A stretch of DNA of 64,000 nt, taken from Streptomyces bicolor. GTDB taxonomy: Bacteria > Actinomycetota > Actinomycetes > Streptomycetales > Streptomycetaceae. A program made the translations under genes and the position numbers. Below the pieces are notes generated by a model. That model worked only from the letters and a program-made list of their open reading frames with translations. It did not search any database and had not been told where the DNA came from. Below, one piece after another: positions 53,098 through 60,929 of this stretch; position 1 is the first letter of the stretch, and each line of letters starts with the position of its first letter. Where the stretch lies: NCBI RefSeq assembly GCF_000719285.1, contig NZ_JOFS01000025.1, forward strand, positions 1-64,000. The letters run 5' to 3'.

Positions 53098-54233
53098 TCG
53101 GTGATGGTCCCTCTCAGATAGCCGGCAGCGTGACGGGCGCGCTCCAGCACGTCGTCCAGGTCGTCGCCGTAGGTGTTGACGTGACCGACCTTGCGGCCGG
53201 GCTTCACGTCCTTGCCGTACATGTGGATCTTGAGCTGGGGGTCGCGGGCCATGCAGTGCAGGTACGCGGAGTACATGTCGGGGTAGTCGCCGCCGAGGAC
53301 GTTGACCATGACCGTCCACTTGGCGCGCGGGCGCGGGTCGCCGAGGGGGAGGTCGAGGACGGCCCGGACGTGGTTGGCGAACTGGGACGTGATCGCGCCG
53401 TCCTGGGTCCAGTGACCCGAGTTGTGCGGGCGCATCGCCAGCTCGTTGACGAGGATGCGGCCGTCGCGGGTCTGGAACAGCTCGACGGCGAGGTGGCCGA
53501 CGACGTCCAGTTCCTTGGCGATCGTCAGGGCGAGCTCCTCGGCCTTGAGCGCGAGGGTCTGGTCCAGGTCGGGTGCGGGCGCTATGACCGTGTCGCAGAC
53601 GCCGGCCACCTGCTGGGACTCGACCACGGGGTAGGCGACCGCCTGGCCGTGCGGGGAGCGGACGACGTTCGCGGCGAGTTCGCGGACGTAGTCGACCTTC
53701 TCCTCGGCGAGCACCGGGACGCCGGCGCGGAACGGGTCCGCGGCCTCCTCGGGCGAGTCGACGACCCAGACGCCCTTGCCGTCGTAACCGCCGCGGACGG
53801 TCTTGAGGACGACCGGGAAGCCGTCGCCCTCCTCCGCGAAGGCGGCCACGTCCGCCGGGTCGCTCACGATCCGGTGCCGTGGGCACGGCACCCCGATCGA
53901 GTCGAGCTTCGCGCGCATCACCCCCTTGTCCTGGGCGTGCACGAGCGCGTCGGGGCCCGGGCGGACGGGGATGCCGTCCGCCTCCAGGGCCCTGAGGTGC
54001 TCGGTGGGTACGTGTTCGTGATCGAAGGTGATCACATCGCAACCGCGCGCGAACTCGCGCAGCGTGTCCAGGTCGCGATAGTCGCCGATGACGACATCGC
54101 TGACGACCTGCGCCGCGGAATCCTGAGGGGTGTCACTGAGGAGCTTGAACCTGATGCCCAGCGGGATGCCTGCCTCGTGTGTCATACGAGCGAGCTGGCC
54201 CCCGCCGACCATGCCGACTACCGGGAACGTCAC
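53094..54233 (-). CDS. purK: N5-carboxyaminoimidazole ribonucleotide synthase
   Basis: 379 residues from GTG 54233. ATP-dependent carboxylation of AIR with bicarbonate. The ATP-grasp fold shows [46 protein letters not shown] and [20 protein letters not shown]. The stop overlaps purE by 4 bp. TACCCT (54242-54247) lies just upstream of the GTG without a ribosome site, so the message may be leaderless. Order purK-purE-dipeptidase is one transcription unit. Confidence 0.96.
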   Translation of the reverse strand: MTFPVVGMVGGGQLARMTHEAGIPLGIRFKLLSDTPQDSAAQVVSDVVIGDYRDLDTLREFARGCDVITFDHEHVPTEHLRALEADGIPVRPGPDALVHAQDKGVMRAKLDSIGVPCPRHRIVSDPADVAAFAEEGDGFPVVLKTVRGGYDGKGVWVVDSPEEAADPFRAGVPVLAEEKVDYVRELAANVVRSPHGQAVAYPVVESQQVAGVCDTVIAPAPDLDQTLALKAEELALTIAKELDVVGHLAVELFQTRDGRILVNELAMRPHNSGHWTQDGAITSQFANHVRAVLDLPLGDPRPRAKWTVMVNVLGGDYPDMYSAYLHCMARDPQLKIHMYGKDVKPGRKVGHVNTYGDDLDDVLERARHAAGYLRGTITE

Positions 54234-54407
54234 GTGCCTAGGGTATCGGCCGTCCCGAGGTGCCCTCCCTTACCGAGGTTTCCAGGTCTCTTTCCGAACT
54301 GTTCCCGACCTATGAAGTTGCGCACAGGCAATCGAGGAGGGGGGTGGTTAGCATGGCTGCGTTGACGAAACCGTCCGACAAATCGACCGACAGGAGCCTT
54401 CACGACC

Positions 54408-54974
54408 ATGGGACGTGGTTCCTCGGGGCTTCATGCGGCGCCTCCGGTACCCCGCAGTGCCGTTCGGCAGCGCTTCGACCGGCTGGTGCGTGAGGCCGTC
54501 AAGTTCGGGGCGGTGGGGGGAGCGGGGCTCCTGGTCAATCTCCTCGTGTTCAACCTGGTACGGCATGTGACCGACCTGCAGGTGGTGCGGGCGAGCGTCA
54601 TCGCTACGGTCGTCGCGATCATCTTCAACTACGTCGGTTTCCGGTACTTCACGTACCGCGATCGCGACAAGAGTCGCCGTACGAAGGAACTGGGTCTGTT
54701 CCTGCTGTTCAGCGTGGTCGGCCTGGTGATCGAGAACGGGGTGCTGTACGTGGCGACGTACGGCTTCGGGTGGGACAGCCCGTTGCAGAGCAACGTCTTC
54801 AAGTTCGTCGGTATCGGGATCGCGACGCTGTTCCGGTTCTGGTCGTATCGGACGTGGGTGTTCCGGGCGTTGCCTGCGGAGGAGCCGACGGCGGCGGTGA
54901 CGGGCGCGGAATCGTTCCTGGATGCGCGGCAGCCTGCGGCGCGTGAGCCGAGGGTCGGGCAGCGGGTGGGCTGA
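54408..54974 (+). CDS. GtrA family membrane protein
   Basis: 188 residues from ATG 54408 (AGGAG upstream at somewhat long spacing). Four helices as in GtrA: AVKFGAVGGAGLLVNLLVFN, VIATVVAIIFNYVGFRYFTY, LFLLFSVVGLVIENGVLYV and VFKFVGIGIATLFRFWSYRT. The conserved NYVGFRYFTYR and RFWSYRTWVF loops are typical. GtrA proteins help flip or deliver polyprenyl-linked sugars to outer glycosyltransferases. It is divergent from purK, the arrangement seen in M. tuberculosis, and supports a glycan-export role for this neighbourhood. Confidence 0.92.
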   Translation: MGRGSSGLHAAPPVPRSAVRQRFDRLVREAVKFGAVGGAGLLVNLLVFNLVRHVTDLQVVRASVIATVVAIIFNYVGFRYFTYRDRDKSRRTKELGLFLLFSVVGLVIENGVLYVATYGFGWDSPLQSNVFKFVGIGIATLFRFWSYRTWVFRALPAEEPTAAVTGAESFLDARQPAAREPRVGQRVG

Positions 54975-55040
54975 AAGGTCCCGGCGTAGGGGGCACCCCC
55001 AGACGGGCTGAGATGTACGAACCCGGCGTTGAGCCCTCCC

Positions 55041-55070
55041 GCATGCCTACCTGAGCGCATGCCTACCTGA
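55041..55070. repeat. Short tandem duplication at the sensor kinase stop codon
   Basis: CGCATGCCTACCTGA occurs twice at a 16-bp period (55040-55054 and 55056-55070). The second copy contains the kinase stop codon (55063-55065). The duplication therefore copied the last codons and stop into the 3' spacer. Confidence 0.75.
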
Positions 55071-56337
55071 CCGTCGGGCCCGAATCCTGCGTCGGCTTCT
55101 TCGGCGGGGGTGTGCGGGACAGGAACAGGGCGATTACCGGGGGCTTCGTCTGGAGCATTTCCAGGCGGCCGCCGTCCGCTTCCGCCAGGTCGCGGGCCAC
55201 CGCGAGGCCGATGCCCGTGGAGTTGCGGCCGCTGATGGCGCGCTCGAAGATGCGGGCTCCGAGGTCGGCCGGGATGCCCGGGCCCTCGTCGGTGATCTCG
55301 ATGACCGCCTGGTTGCCGGTGACGCGGGTGCGCAGGGCGACCGTGCCGCCGCCGTGCATGAGGGAGTTCTCGATCAGGGCCGCCAGGACCTGGGCCACCG
55401 CGCCCGGCGTGCCCACCGCCTCCAGGTGCCGCTTGCCCGAGGTCACGATCGCCCGTCCCGCGCTGCGGTACGCCGGCCGCCACTCCGCCAGCTGCTGCTG
55501 GATGACCTCGTCGAGGTCGAAGGTGACGGCGGAGCCGTTGCGCGGGTCGCGGGAGTTGGTGAGGAGGCGTTCGACGACGTCGGTGAGGCGTTCCACCTGC
55601 GTCAGGGCGATGGTCGCCTCCTCCTTCACCGTGTCGGGATCGTCGGTGAGGGTGATCTCCTCCAGGCGCATGGAGAGTGCCGTGAGGGGAGTGCGGAGCT
55701 GGTGGGAGGCGTCGGCGGCCAGGCGGCGCTCCGCCGTCAGCATCCGCGCGATGCGTTCGGCCGAGGAGTCCAGGACGTCCGCCACCCGGTCCAGCTCCGG
55801 AACTCCGTACCGCTTGTGCCGGGGGCGCGGGTCGCCCGAGCCGAGGCGTTCCGCGGTCTCGGCGAGATCCGTGAGCGGGGAGGCCAGGCGGTTCGCCTGC
55901 CGCACCGCCAGCAGCACCGCCGCGATCACCGCCAGCAGCGCCACCGCCCCGATGATCAGCAACGTACGGCCGACCTCCCGCGTCACCGACGACCGCGGCT
56001 CCTGCACGGTGACCGTCTCGCCCTCCTCGCCCGTCTCCCTGGCGCTGATGACGTCCCCGGTCGGCCTGGAGCCCACCTCGATCACCGGCTTGCCGGGGAT
56101 GCGGATCTCGGCGTAACGGTCCCCCTGGATCTGTTCCCGCAGCACCGAGGCGTCCACGGTCTCGTCCCCGAGCAGCCGGCTGTCCACGATGCTGACCAGC
56201 CGCACCGCCTCGGTGTCCACCCGCTCCTGCGCGGTGCTGGTGATCGTCCGCGTCTCGACGATCACGAGTGACACGCCGAAGACGGCGATGACGACGAGAA
56301 CGACAGCGAGGGTGGACTGGATCAGTCGACGGCGCAT
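55063..56337 (-). CDS. Sensor histidine kinase
   Basis: 424 residues from ATG 56337. Helix 1 (about 6-27), an extracytoplasmic sensor (about 28-123), helix 2 (124-145) and HAMP (about 146-200). The dimerisation domain has phospho-His212 in LAADASHQLRTPLTALS. ATPase boxes are IENSLMHGGGTVAL (N), ITDEGPGIPADLGARIFE (G1) and STGIGLAVARDLAEADGG (G2). All catalytic boxes are intact. It follows its response regulator by 54 bp on the same strand and should phosphorylate it. The signal is unknown; the sensor has no clear ligand fold. Confidence 0.94.
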   Translation of the reverse strand: MRRRLIQSTLAVVLVVIAVFGVSLVIVETRTITSTAQERVDTEAVRLVSIVDSRLLGDETVDASVLREQIQGDRYAEIRIPGKPVIEVGSRPTGDVISARETGEEGETVTVQEPRSSVTREVGRTLLIIGAVALLAVIAAVLLAVRQANRLASPLTDLAETAERLGSGDPRPRHKRYGVPELDRVADVLDSSAERIARMLTAERRLAADASHQLRTPLTALSMRLEEITLTDDPDTVKEEATIALTQVERLTDVVERLLTNSRDPRNGSAVTFDLDEVIQQQLAEWRPAYRSAGRAIVTSGKRHLEAVGTPGAVAQVLAALIENSLMHGGGTVALRTRVTGNQAVIEITDEGPGIPADLGARIFERAISGRNSTGIGLAVARDLAEADGGRLEMLQTKPPVIALFLSRTPPPKKPTQDSGPTVR

Positions 56338-56391
56338 GTCCTGTTACTACTTACTACTTATCTGTACTCAGCCCGTACGGTCCGCAACAGC

Positions 56392-57069
56392 TCAGCTCTT
56401 CTCGAAACGGAAACCCACACCCCGCACCGTGGCGATGTACCGGGGGTTCGCCGCGTCGTCGCCGAGTTTCTTGCGCAGCCACGAGATGTGCATGTCGAGC
56501 GTCTTGGTCGACGACCACCAGGTCGTGTCCCAGACCTCCCGCATCAGCTGATCCCGGGTGACCACCCGCCCGGCGTCCCGCACCAGCACCCGCAGGAGGT
56601 CGAACTCCTTCGCCGTGAGCTGGAGCTCCTCCTCCCCCATCCACGCCCGGTGCGACTCGACGTCGATCCGCACCCCGTGCGTGGCGGGCGGCTGCTGCGG
56701 TTCGGCGGCGCCGCGCCTCAGCAGGGCCCGGACCCGCGCGAGCAGCTCGGCGAGCCGGAACGGCTTGGTGACGTAGTCGTCCGCGCCCGCGTCCAGGCCG
56801 ACAACGGTGTCCACCTCGTCGGCGCGGGCGGTCAGGATGAGGATCGGCACGGTGTGACCGTCGGTGCGCAGCCGGCGGGCCACCTCCAGGCCGTCCATGC
56901 CGGGCAGACCGAGGTCCAGCACGACCAGATCGATACCGCCCTGCATTCCAGCGTCGAGTGCGGTGGGGCCGTCCTCCCGCACCTCGACCTCGTACCCTTC
57001 CCGGCGCAGTGCGCGGGCCAGCGGCTCCGAAATGGACGCGTCGTCCTCGGCGAGCAGTACACGGGTCAT
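56392..57069 (-). CDS. OmpR/PhoB-family response regulator
   Basis: 225 residues from ATG 57069. The receiver (1-120) has acidic pocket Asp9/Asp10 (LLAEDDASISEP), phosphoacceptor Asp52 (IDLVVLDLGLPGMDG), Thr in PILILTARADE and Lys in DDYVTKPFRLAEL. The winged-helix DNA-binding domain (about 130-225) shows ELQLTAKEFDLLRVLVRDAG and KTLDMHISWLRKKLGD. It is transcribed before its partner kinase. Whether the system controls the divergent POT transporter is a fair guess only. Confidence 0.95.
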   Translation of the reverse strand: MTRVLLAEDDASISEPLARALRREGYEVEVREDGPTALDAGMQGGIDLVVLDLGLPGMDGLEVARRLRTDGHTVPILILTARADEVDTVVGLDAGADDYVTKPFRLAELLARVRALLRRGAAEPQQPPATHGVRIDVESHRAWMGEEELQLTAKEFDLLRVLVRDAGRVVTRDQLMREVWDTTWWSSTKTLDMHISWLRKKLGDDAANPRYIATVRGVGFRFEKS

Positions 57070-57481
57070 GAGCTGATGGTAGTCCGCCCCGGACAAGAGC
57101 TGGGGTGTGATCGCAGCCCTTGATTCTTACCGGCCTTTGACCGGTCTCTTACCTTCGCCCGCCGTGGTACAGACCTATGGCTACGAAGTGCGATCCTGGA
57201 AAGGACCTTGGAAAGGGTGCCTGCGGTTCCGTCGACACCTGTGATCCCTCTCTCAAGTCCTTCCATATCCTCCCGTGTCCTGCCGTATGGTGAATCCACG
57301 CCTGTAGCACTGCGGGGACCTTTGGCGGTAGTTGACGCCGAAGGTCTCTTTCATGTGCGGATCAGTGTGCGGATCAAAAGGAATGACCGTGGCCGGGCGG
57401 CCCTACCCGCCGTAGCCGGCCGCCCCCACCGGGCGCGCGACCCCCAACGTCGAAGCGCGTCCCGACCAGCAAGGATCGACC
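57070..57481. other. 412-bp divergent intergenic region
   Basis: Between the response regulator and the peptide transporter. It holds ACCGG repeats flanking CTTTG (57129-57143) and a direct repeat GTGCGGATCA (57355-57364 and 57367-57376), 12 bp apart, 105 bp before the transporter start. TTGACG at 57332-57337 has no good -10 at 17 bp. No gene is seen. Confidence 0.35.
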
Positions 57482-58981
57482 ATGGCGTCCAGCCTGACGA
57501 AGGACTCGGCCACCCCCTCCGAGCGCACCTTCTTCGGCCACCCCCGCGGTATGGCCACGCTCTTCATGACGGAGATGTGGGAGCGCTTTTCCTGGTACGG
57601 AATGCGCGCAATCCTCACCCTCTACTTGATCGCGGGTGTCCTCGACGGCCCCCTGGAGGACCGGGAAGCCCTGGCCGCCGCGATCTACGGCGTGTACAAC
57701 GCGGTCGTGTACATGGCCGCCATGCCCGGCGGCTGGGTCGCGGACCGCCTCTGGGGCGCCCGCAAGGCCGTCCTCGTCGGCGGCATCATCATCGCCCTCG
57801 GTCACTTCACGCTGGCGATCCCCTCGGACATCGCCTTCTTCTGCGGTCTCGGCCTGATCGCGATCGGCACCGGCCTGCTGAAGCCGAACATCTCCGCGAT
57901 GGTCGGCGGCCTCTACGAGGGGCAGCCCAGCGCCCGCCGCGACGCCGGCTTCACGCTCTTCTACATGGCGATCAACATCGGTGCCCTGGTCGCCCCGCTG
58001 GCCGTCGGCTACCTCGGCGAGAACGTCAACTGGCACCTCGGCTTCGGTGTCGCCGGTGTCGGTATGAGCCTCGCCGTCATCCAGTACGTCCTCGGCGGCC
58101 ACCACCTCGGCGACATCGGCAAGCGGCCCGGCACCCCGGCCTCTCCGGAGGAGAAGCGCGCCGCGCTGCGCAAGGTCGCGCTGTGGGGCGGCATCGCCGT
58201 CGCCGCGCTGGTCGCGGACATCGCGCTGGGCACGTACGACATCGAGCACATCGTCAACGTGCTCGCGGTCCTCGGCATCGTGGTCCCGATCGTCTACTTC
58301 GTGACGATGTACCGGAACCCTGCCCTGGCCGGCGAGGACAAGCCGAAGATCCGGGCTTTCGCGTGGTTCTTCGCCACCGCCGTGCTGTTCTGGATGATCT
58401 ACGACCAGTCCGGTTCGCTGCTGACGATCTTCGCGGACGGCAAGACCGACCGCGTGATCGGCGGCTGGGAGTTCCCGGCGTCCTGGTACCAGTCGGTCAA
58501 CCCGGCCATGGTCATCGTGCTCGCCCCGCTCTTCGCCGCCGTGTGGGTCAAGCTGGCGAAGCGCAACCGTGAGCCCAGCACGCCCATGAAGTTCGCCCTG
58601 GCGATGCTCCTCATCGGTGGCTCGTTCGCCATCATGGGCCTGGCCGGCGCCGCCGCCGCGAACAGCGACACGGGCAAGGTCACCGTCTTCTGGCTGCTGA
58701 GCGTCTACCTCGTGCAGACCCTCGGCGAGATGTGCCTGTCGCCGGTGGGCCTGTCCCTGTCGACGAAGCTGGCGCCGAAGCAGTTCGTGGGCCAGATCAT
58801 GGGACTGTGGTTCCTGGCCGTCGCGACGGGCAACGCCCTCAACGGCTGGACCACCAAGCTCAACGCTCCGCTGGGTGACGCGCTCTACTACAGCCTGTGG
58901 GCCGTCATCGCCGTGGCCGCCGGTCTGGCCTTCATGGTGGCCGGCCGCAAGATCCGCGCGCTGATGGGCAACGTGCGCTAG
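57482..58981 (+). CDS. POT/PTR family proton-dependent oligopeptide transporter
   Basis: 499 residues from ATG 57482 with AAGGA upstream. Fourteen-helix major-facilitator fold. The family signature ExxER is in MTEMWERFSWYGMRAILTLY; other motifs are GGWVADRLWGARKAVLVGG, GTGLLKPNISAMVGGLY and FTLFYMAINIGALVAPL. It imports di- and tripeptides with protons; substrate breadth is not readable. It ends in a strong terminator. The neighbouring two-component genes are divergent and might regulate it. Confidence 0.94.
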   Translation: MASSLTKDSATPSERTFFGHPRGMATLFMTEMWERFSWYGMRAILTLYLIAGVLDGPLEDREALAAAIYGVYNAVVYMAAMPGGWVADRLWGARKAVLVGGIIIALGHFTLAIPSDIAFFCGLGLIAIGTGLLKPNISAMVGGLYEGQPSARRDAGFTLFYMAINIGALVAPLAVGYLGENVNWHLGFGVAGVGMSLAVIQYVLGGHHLGDIGKRPGTPASPEEKRAALRKVALWGGIAVAALVADIALGTYDIEHIVNVLAVLGIVVPIVYFVTMYRNPALAGEDKPKIRAFAWFFATAVLFWMIYDQSGSLLTIFADGKTDRVIGGWEFPASWYQSVNPAMVIVLAPLFAAVWVKLAKRNREPSTPMKFALAMLLIGGSFAIMGLAGAAAANSDTGKVTVFWLLSVYLVQTLGEMCLSPVGLSLSTKLAPKQFVGQIMGLWFLAVATGNALNGWTTKLNAPLGDALYYSLWAVIAVAAGLAFMVAGRKIRALMGNVR

Positions 58982-59004
58982 CGCCTGCGGCTGAGCTGAA
59001 CCGA

Positions 59005-59042
59005 CGGAGGCCGTCGCACCGAGGGTGGTGCGGCGGCCTCCG
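59005..59042. terminator. Bidirectional terminator after the POT transporter
   Basis: CGGAGGCCGTCGCACC (59005-59020) pairs with GGTGCGGCGGCCTCCG (59027-59042) with one G-T wobble; loop GAGGGT, followed by CTTTT. Lies between convergent genes. Confidence 0.92.
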
Positions 59043-59058
59043 GCTTTTGCGGGTCAGC

Positions 59059-59349
59059 TCAGTTCGGCAGCTCGCCGCGTCGTACGGCCGTGACGAAGGA
59101 GGCCCACGCGGTCGCCGGGAGGATCAGGGCGGGGCCGTGGGGGGTCTTCGAGTCGCGGACGGGGACGAGGGGGGCGGGGATGTTGTCGGCGACTTCGAGG
59201 CACGCGCCGCCGTCCGGGTTGCTGTAGCTGCTCTTGCGCCACGAGGTCCCGGCCAGTAGGTCGTCGGAGACTTCGACGCACTCGCCACCGTCCGGATTGC
59301 TGTAGCTGCTCTTGCGCCACGTCACGCCGGTCAGGTCGATGGATCGCAC
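59059..59349 (-). CDS. DUF397 protein with duplicated domain
   Basis: 96 residues from GTG 59349, overlapping the XRE gene's 3' end by 19 bp. Two consecutive DUF397 openings are present: VTWRKSSYSNPDGGECVEV (about 9-27) and TSWRKSSYSNPDGGACLEV (about 35-53). Then the usual ending SKTPHGPALILPATAWASF. Normal DUF397 proteins are about 60-70 residues with one unit, so the first half was duplicated internally. DUF397 partners of XRE/DUF5753 regulators occur in many copies in Streptomyces and affect differentiation and antibiotics; this pair follows that pattern. Confidence 0.92.
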   Translation of the reverse strand: MRSIDLTGVTWRKSSYSNPDGGECVEVSDDLLAGTSWRKSSYSNPDGGACLEVADNIPAPLVPVRDSKTPHGPALILPATAWASFVTAVRRGELPN

Positions 59350-60173
59350 GGTGCTTCCTCCAGCATCTGCCCGATGAACTTCAGCGACTCAGCCGGTGAC
59401 AGCGCCAGGTCGCGCATCGAATCGTACGCACGTTGCAGCCGCTCAACCTCCCTGTTCTCCTCGACCAGTTCGCCGTGGTACGCGGTCTCGGTGTAGGCGA
59501 CCGTTCGCCCCTCGGGCAACCGCAGGAACATCACGGCGGTGCCCACCAAGCCGTGCAGCCCGGCCCCCAGCGGCAGCACTTGGAGCGTGACGTGCGGGCG
59601 CTCTGCCACCTCCGCCAGATGTTCGAGCTGGTCCCGCCAGGCCTTGGCGTCCCGCGCCGGCGTGCGCAACACAGCCTCGGACAGGATGCTGCGGAACGTC
59701 GGCGCATCCTCCCCCAGCAGCAGCGCGCGGCGGCCGACCCGCGCCTCCACTTGCTGGGCCAATTCTTCGCCCTTGATACCGCCCGTCGCGAGCACCTCAC
59801 TCGCGTAGCCATCCGACTGAAGCAGGCCCGGCAGGATGCTCACTGCGAAGTGCCACAAGCTGACCGCCTCGGCCTCCAGCAGCATGTACCGGCGGTACTG
59901 CTCCTTGAACCGCGCCGGATCTGCGACCGCCAGCTCCCACAACGCCAGCAACAACCCCGGCGTCCCGTAGTACTCGTCCAGAGCCTGCGCCACCTCAGGG
60001 CTCCCCAGCGTCTGGCCCCGCTCCAGCTTGCCGAGCATCGACCAGTCCCAGCCCAGTTCCGCCGCAAGTTCCCGCAGACTGACCCCTTTCCGCTCGCGCA
60101 GCGCCCGTACCTCCTCCGCGAACCGTCGTCGCGGCTCCTGGCTGCGACTCGTCACCCTCCGTCGCTGCGGCAC
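59331..60173 (-). CDS. XRE-type helix-turn-helix regulator (DUF5753)
   Basis: 280 residues from GTG 60173 with GGAGGGGGAAACAGG upstream. N-terminal HTH (about 15-70): FAEEVRALRERKGVSLREL, ELGWDWSMLGKLERGQTLG. The DUF5753 domain (about 95-275) has WHFAVSILPGLLQSDGYASE, VGRRALLLGEDAPTF and RPHVTLQVLPLGAGLHG. It overlaps the DUF397 gene, with which it forms a regulator pair of the BldB/AbaA-like type. Divergent from three tiny genes 190 bp away, which may be its targets. Confidence 0.93.
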   Translation of the reverse strand: MPQRRRVTSRSQEPRRRFAEEVRALRERKGVSLRELAAELGWDWSMLGKLERGQTLGSPEVAQALDEYYGTPGLLLALWELAVADPARFKEQYRRYMLLEAEAVSLWHFAVSILPGLLQSDGYASEVLATGGIKGEELAQQVEARVGRRALLLGEDAPTFRSILSEAVLRTPARDAKAWRDQLEHLAEVAERPHVTLQVLPLGAGLHGLVGTAVMFLRLPEGRTVAYTETAYHGELVEENREVERLQRAYDSMRDLALSPAESLKFIGQMLEEAPCDPST

Positions 60174-60362
60174 CCTGTTTCCCCCTCCGCCCGGATGTGG
60201 AATTTGTGGAATTTGGAGAGCCGAGCGTGGAACTAGCGCGTCCCAACTGCCTTTTCGCGTCCCGGGCACGGCATGCTCGTATCTGCCACCTGAACACGCA
60301 GCGTAATCCAGCGACTGCGCACAGCACAGGCGTTCCAGGAAACGAGCCTCAAGGAGTGAGCC

Positions 60363-60518
60363 ATGACGCCGACGACCCTCTCCCGCGTCCCCCGTCTCCC
60401 CCGCCGCACGCGCCCGAACCGCTCCTCCGCCGCCTGGACGCCACCCGGCGGCTGGGCGCGGCCGACACCCGCCGTGCTGCGTGCGTTGGAGACGGCGCTC
60501 GCGCGGTGGTCGGCGTGA
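60363..60518 (+). CDS. Tiny gene 1 of a three-gene overlapping unit (51 aa)
   Basis: 51 residues from ATG 60363 with AAGGAG seven bases upstream. The sequence is Arg/Pro-rich then helical: RLPRRTRPNRSSAAWTPPGG followed by LRALETALARWSA. No known family. The stop overlaps the next gene's GTG by 4 bp, which supports real translation. It lies divergent to the XRE regulator. Confidence 0.6.
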   Translation: MTPTTLSRVPRLPRRTRPNRSSAAWTPPGGWARPTPAVLRALETALARWSA

Positions 60519-60691
60519 CCACGCGTCCGGCATGGACGGCGGCGCCCCCGCCGCCGCCCGCCTGTGACGTGTGCGGGGCGTTACTGGCTCAGCGCGACGC
60601 CGCGAGAGAGGCGGGCCGGACGGCCGAAGCCGACACGTGCGAACGGGAGTTGCGGGAGCACTGGAGCGTCGGAAAGGGGTGTGCGCCGTGA
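60515..60691 (+). CDS. Tiny gene 2, CxxC-containing (58 aa)
   Basis: 58 residues from GTG 60515, coupled to both neighbours by GTGA overlaps. After a Pro-rich start it shows CDVCGALLAQRDAAREAG, a CxxC followed by a charged helix, then CERELREHWSVGKGC with two more Cys. Helical with possible metal-binding. No known family, but the pattern resembles its downstream neighbour (CESCRALAAKRAAARRAY), so the two may be diverged duplicates. Confidence 0.65.
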   Translation: MTTRPAWTAAPPPPPACDVCGALLAQRDAAREAGRTAEADTCERELREHWSVGKGCAP

Positions 60692-60873
60692 CCGAGCAGT
60701 CGCCGTACCCCTCGTTCGACGTGAGCCGCTCGCCCAAACCCGTGGACGGCTGTGAGTCCTGCCGGGCACTCGCGGCGAAGCGGGCGGCGGCACGGAGGGC
60801 GTACGACCACAGCGCGGTGGCCGACGCGAACGTGCTGATGCGGACGCATTTACGGCTGGATCACAGGATGTGA
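60688..60873 (+). CDS. Tiny gene 3, CxxC-containing (61 aa)
   Basis: 61 residues from GTG 60688. DGCESCRALAAKRAAARRAY gives a CxxC and basic helix, then DHSAVADANVLMRTHLRLDH with His residues. The partner domain resembles small Streptomyces proteins found next to XRE/DUF397 genes. Ends at a strong terminator. Function unknown. Confidence 0.65.
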   Translation: MTEQSPYPSFDVSRSPKPVDGCESCRALAAKRAAARRAYDHSAVADANVLMRTHLRLDHRM

Positions 60874-60882
60874 CGAGGAGAC

Positions 60883-60920
60883 GCGGACCCTGCTCGGAGA
60901 TGTTCCGGAGCAGGGTCCGC
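60883..60920. terminator. Bidirectional terminator after the tiny genes
   Basis: Perfect 13-bp stem GCGGACCCTGCTC / GAGCAGGGTCCGC with a 12-nt loop that can add short pairs, 9 bases past the last tiny gene and 9 before the convergent surface-protein stop. Confidence 0.88.
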
Positions 60921-60929
60921 CACAACGCC

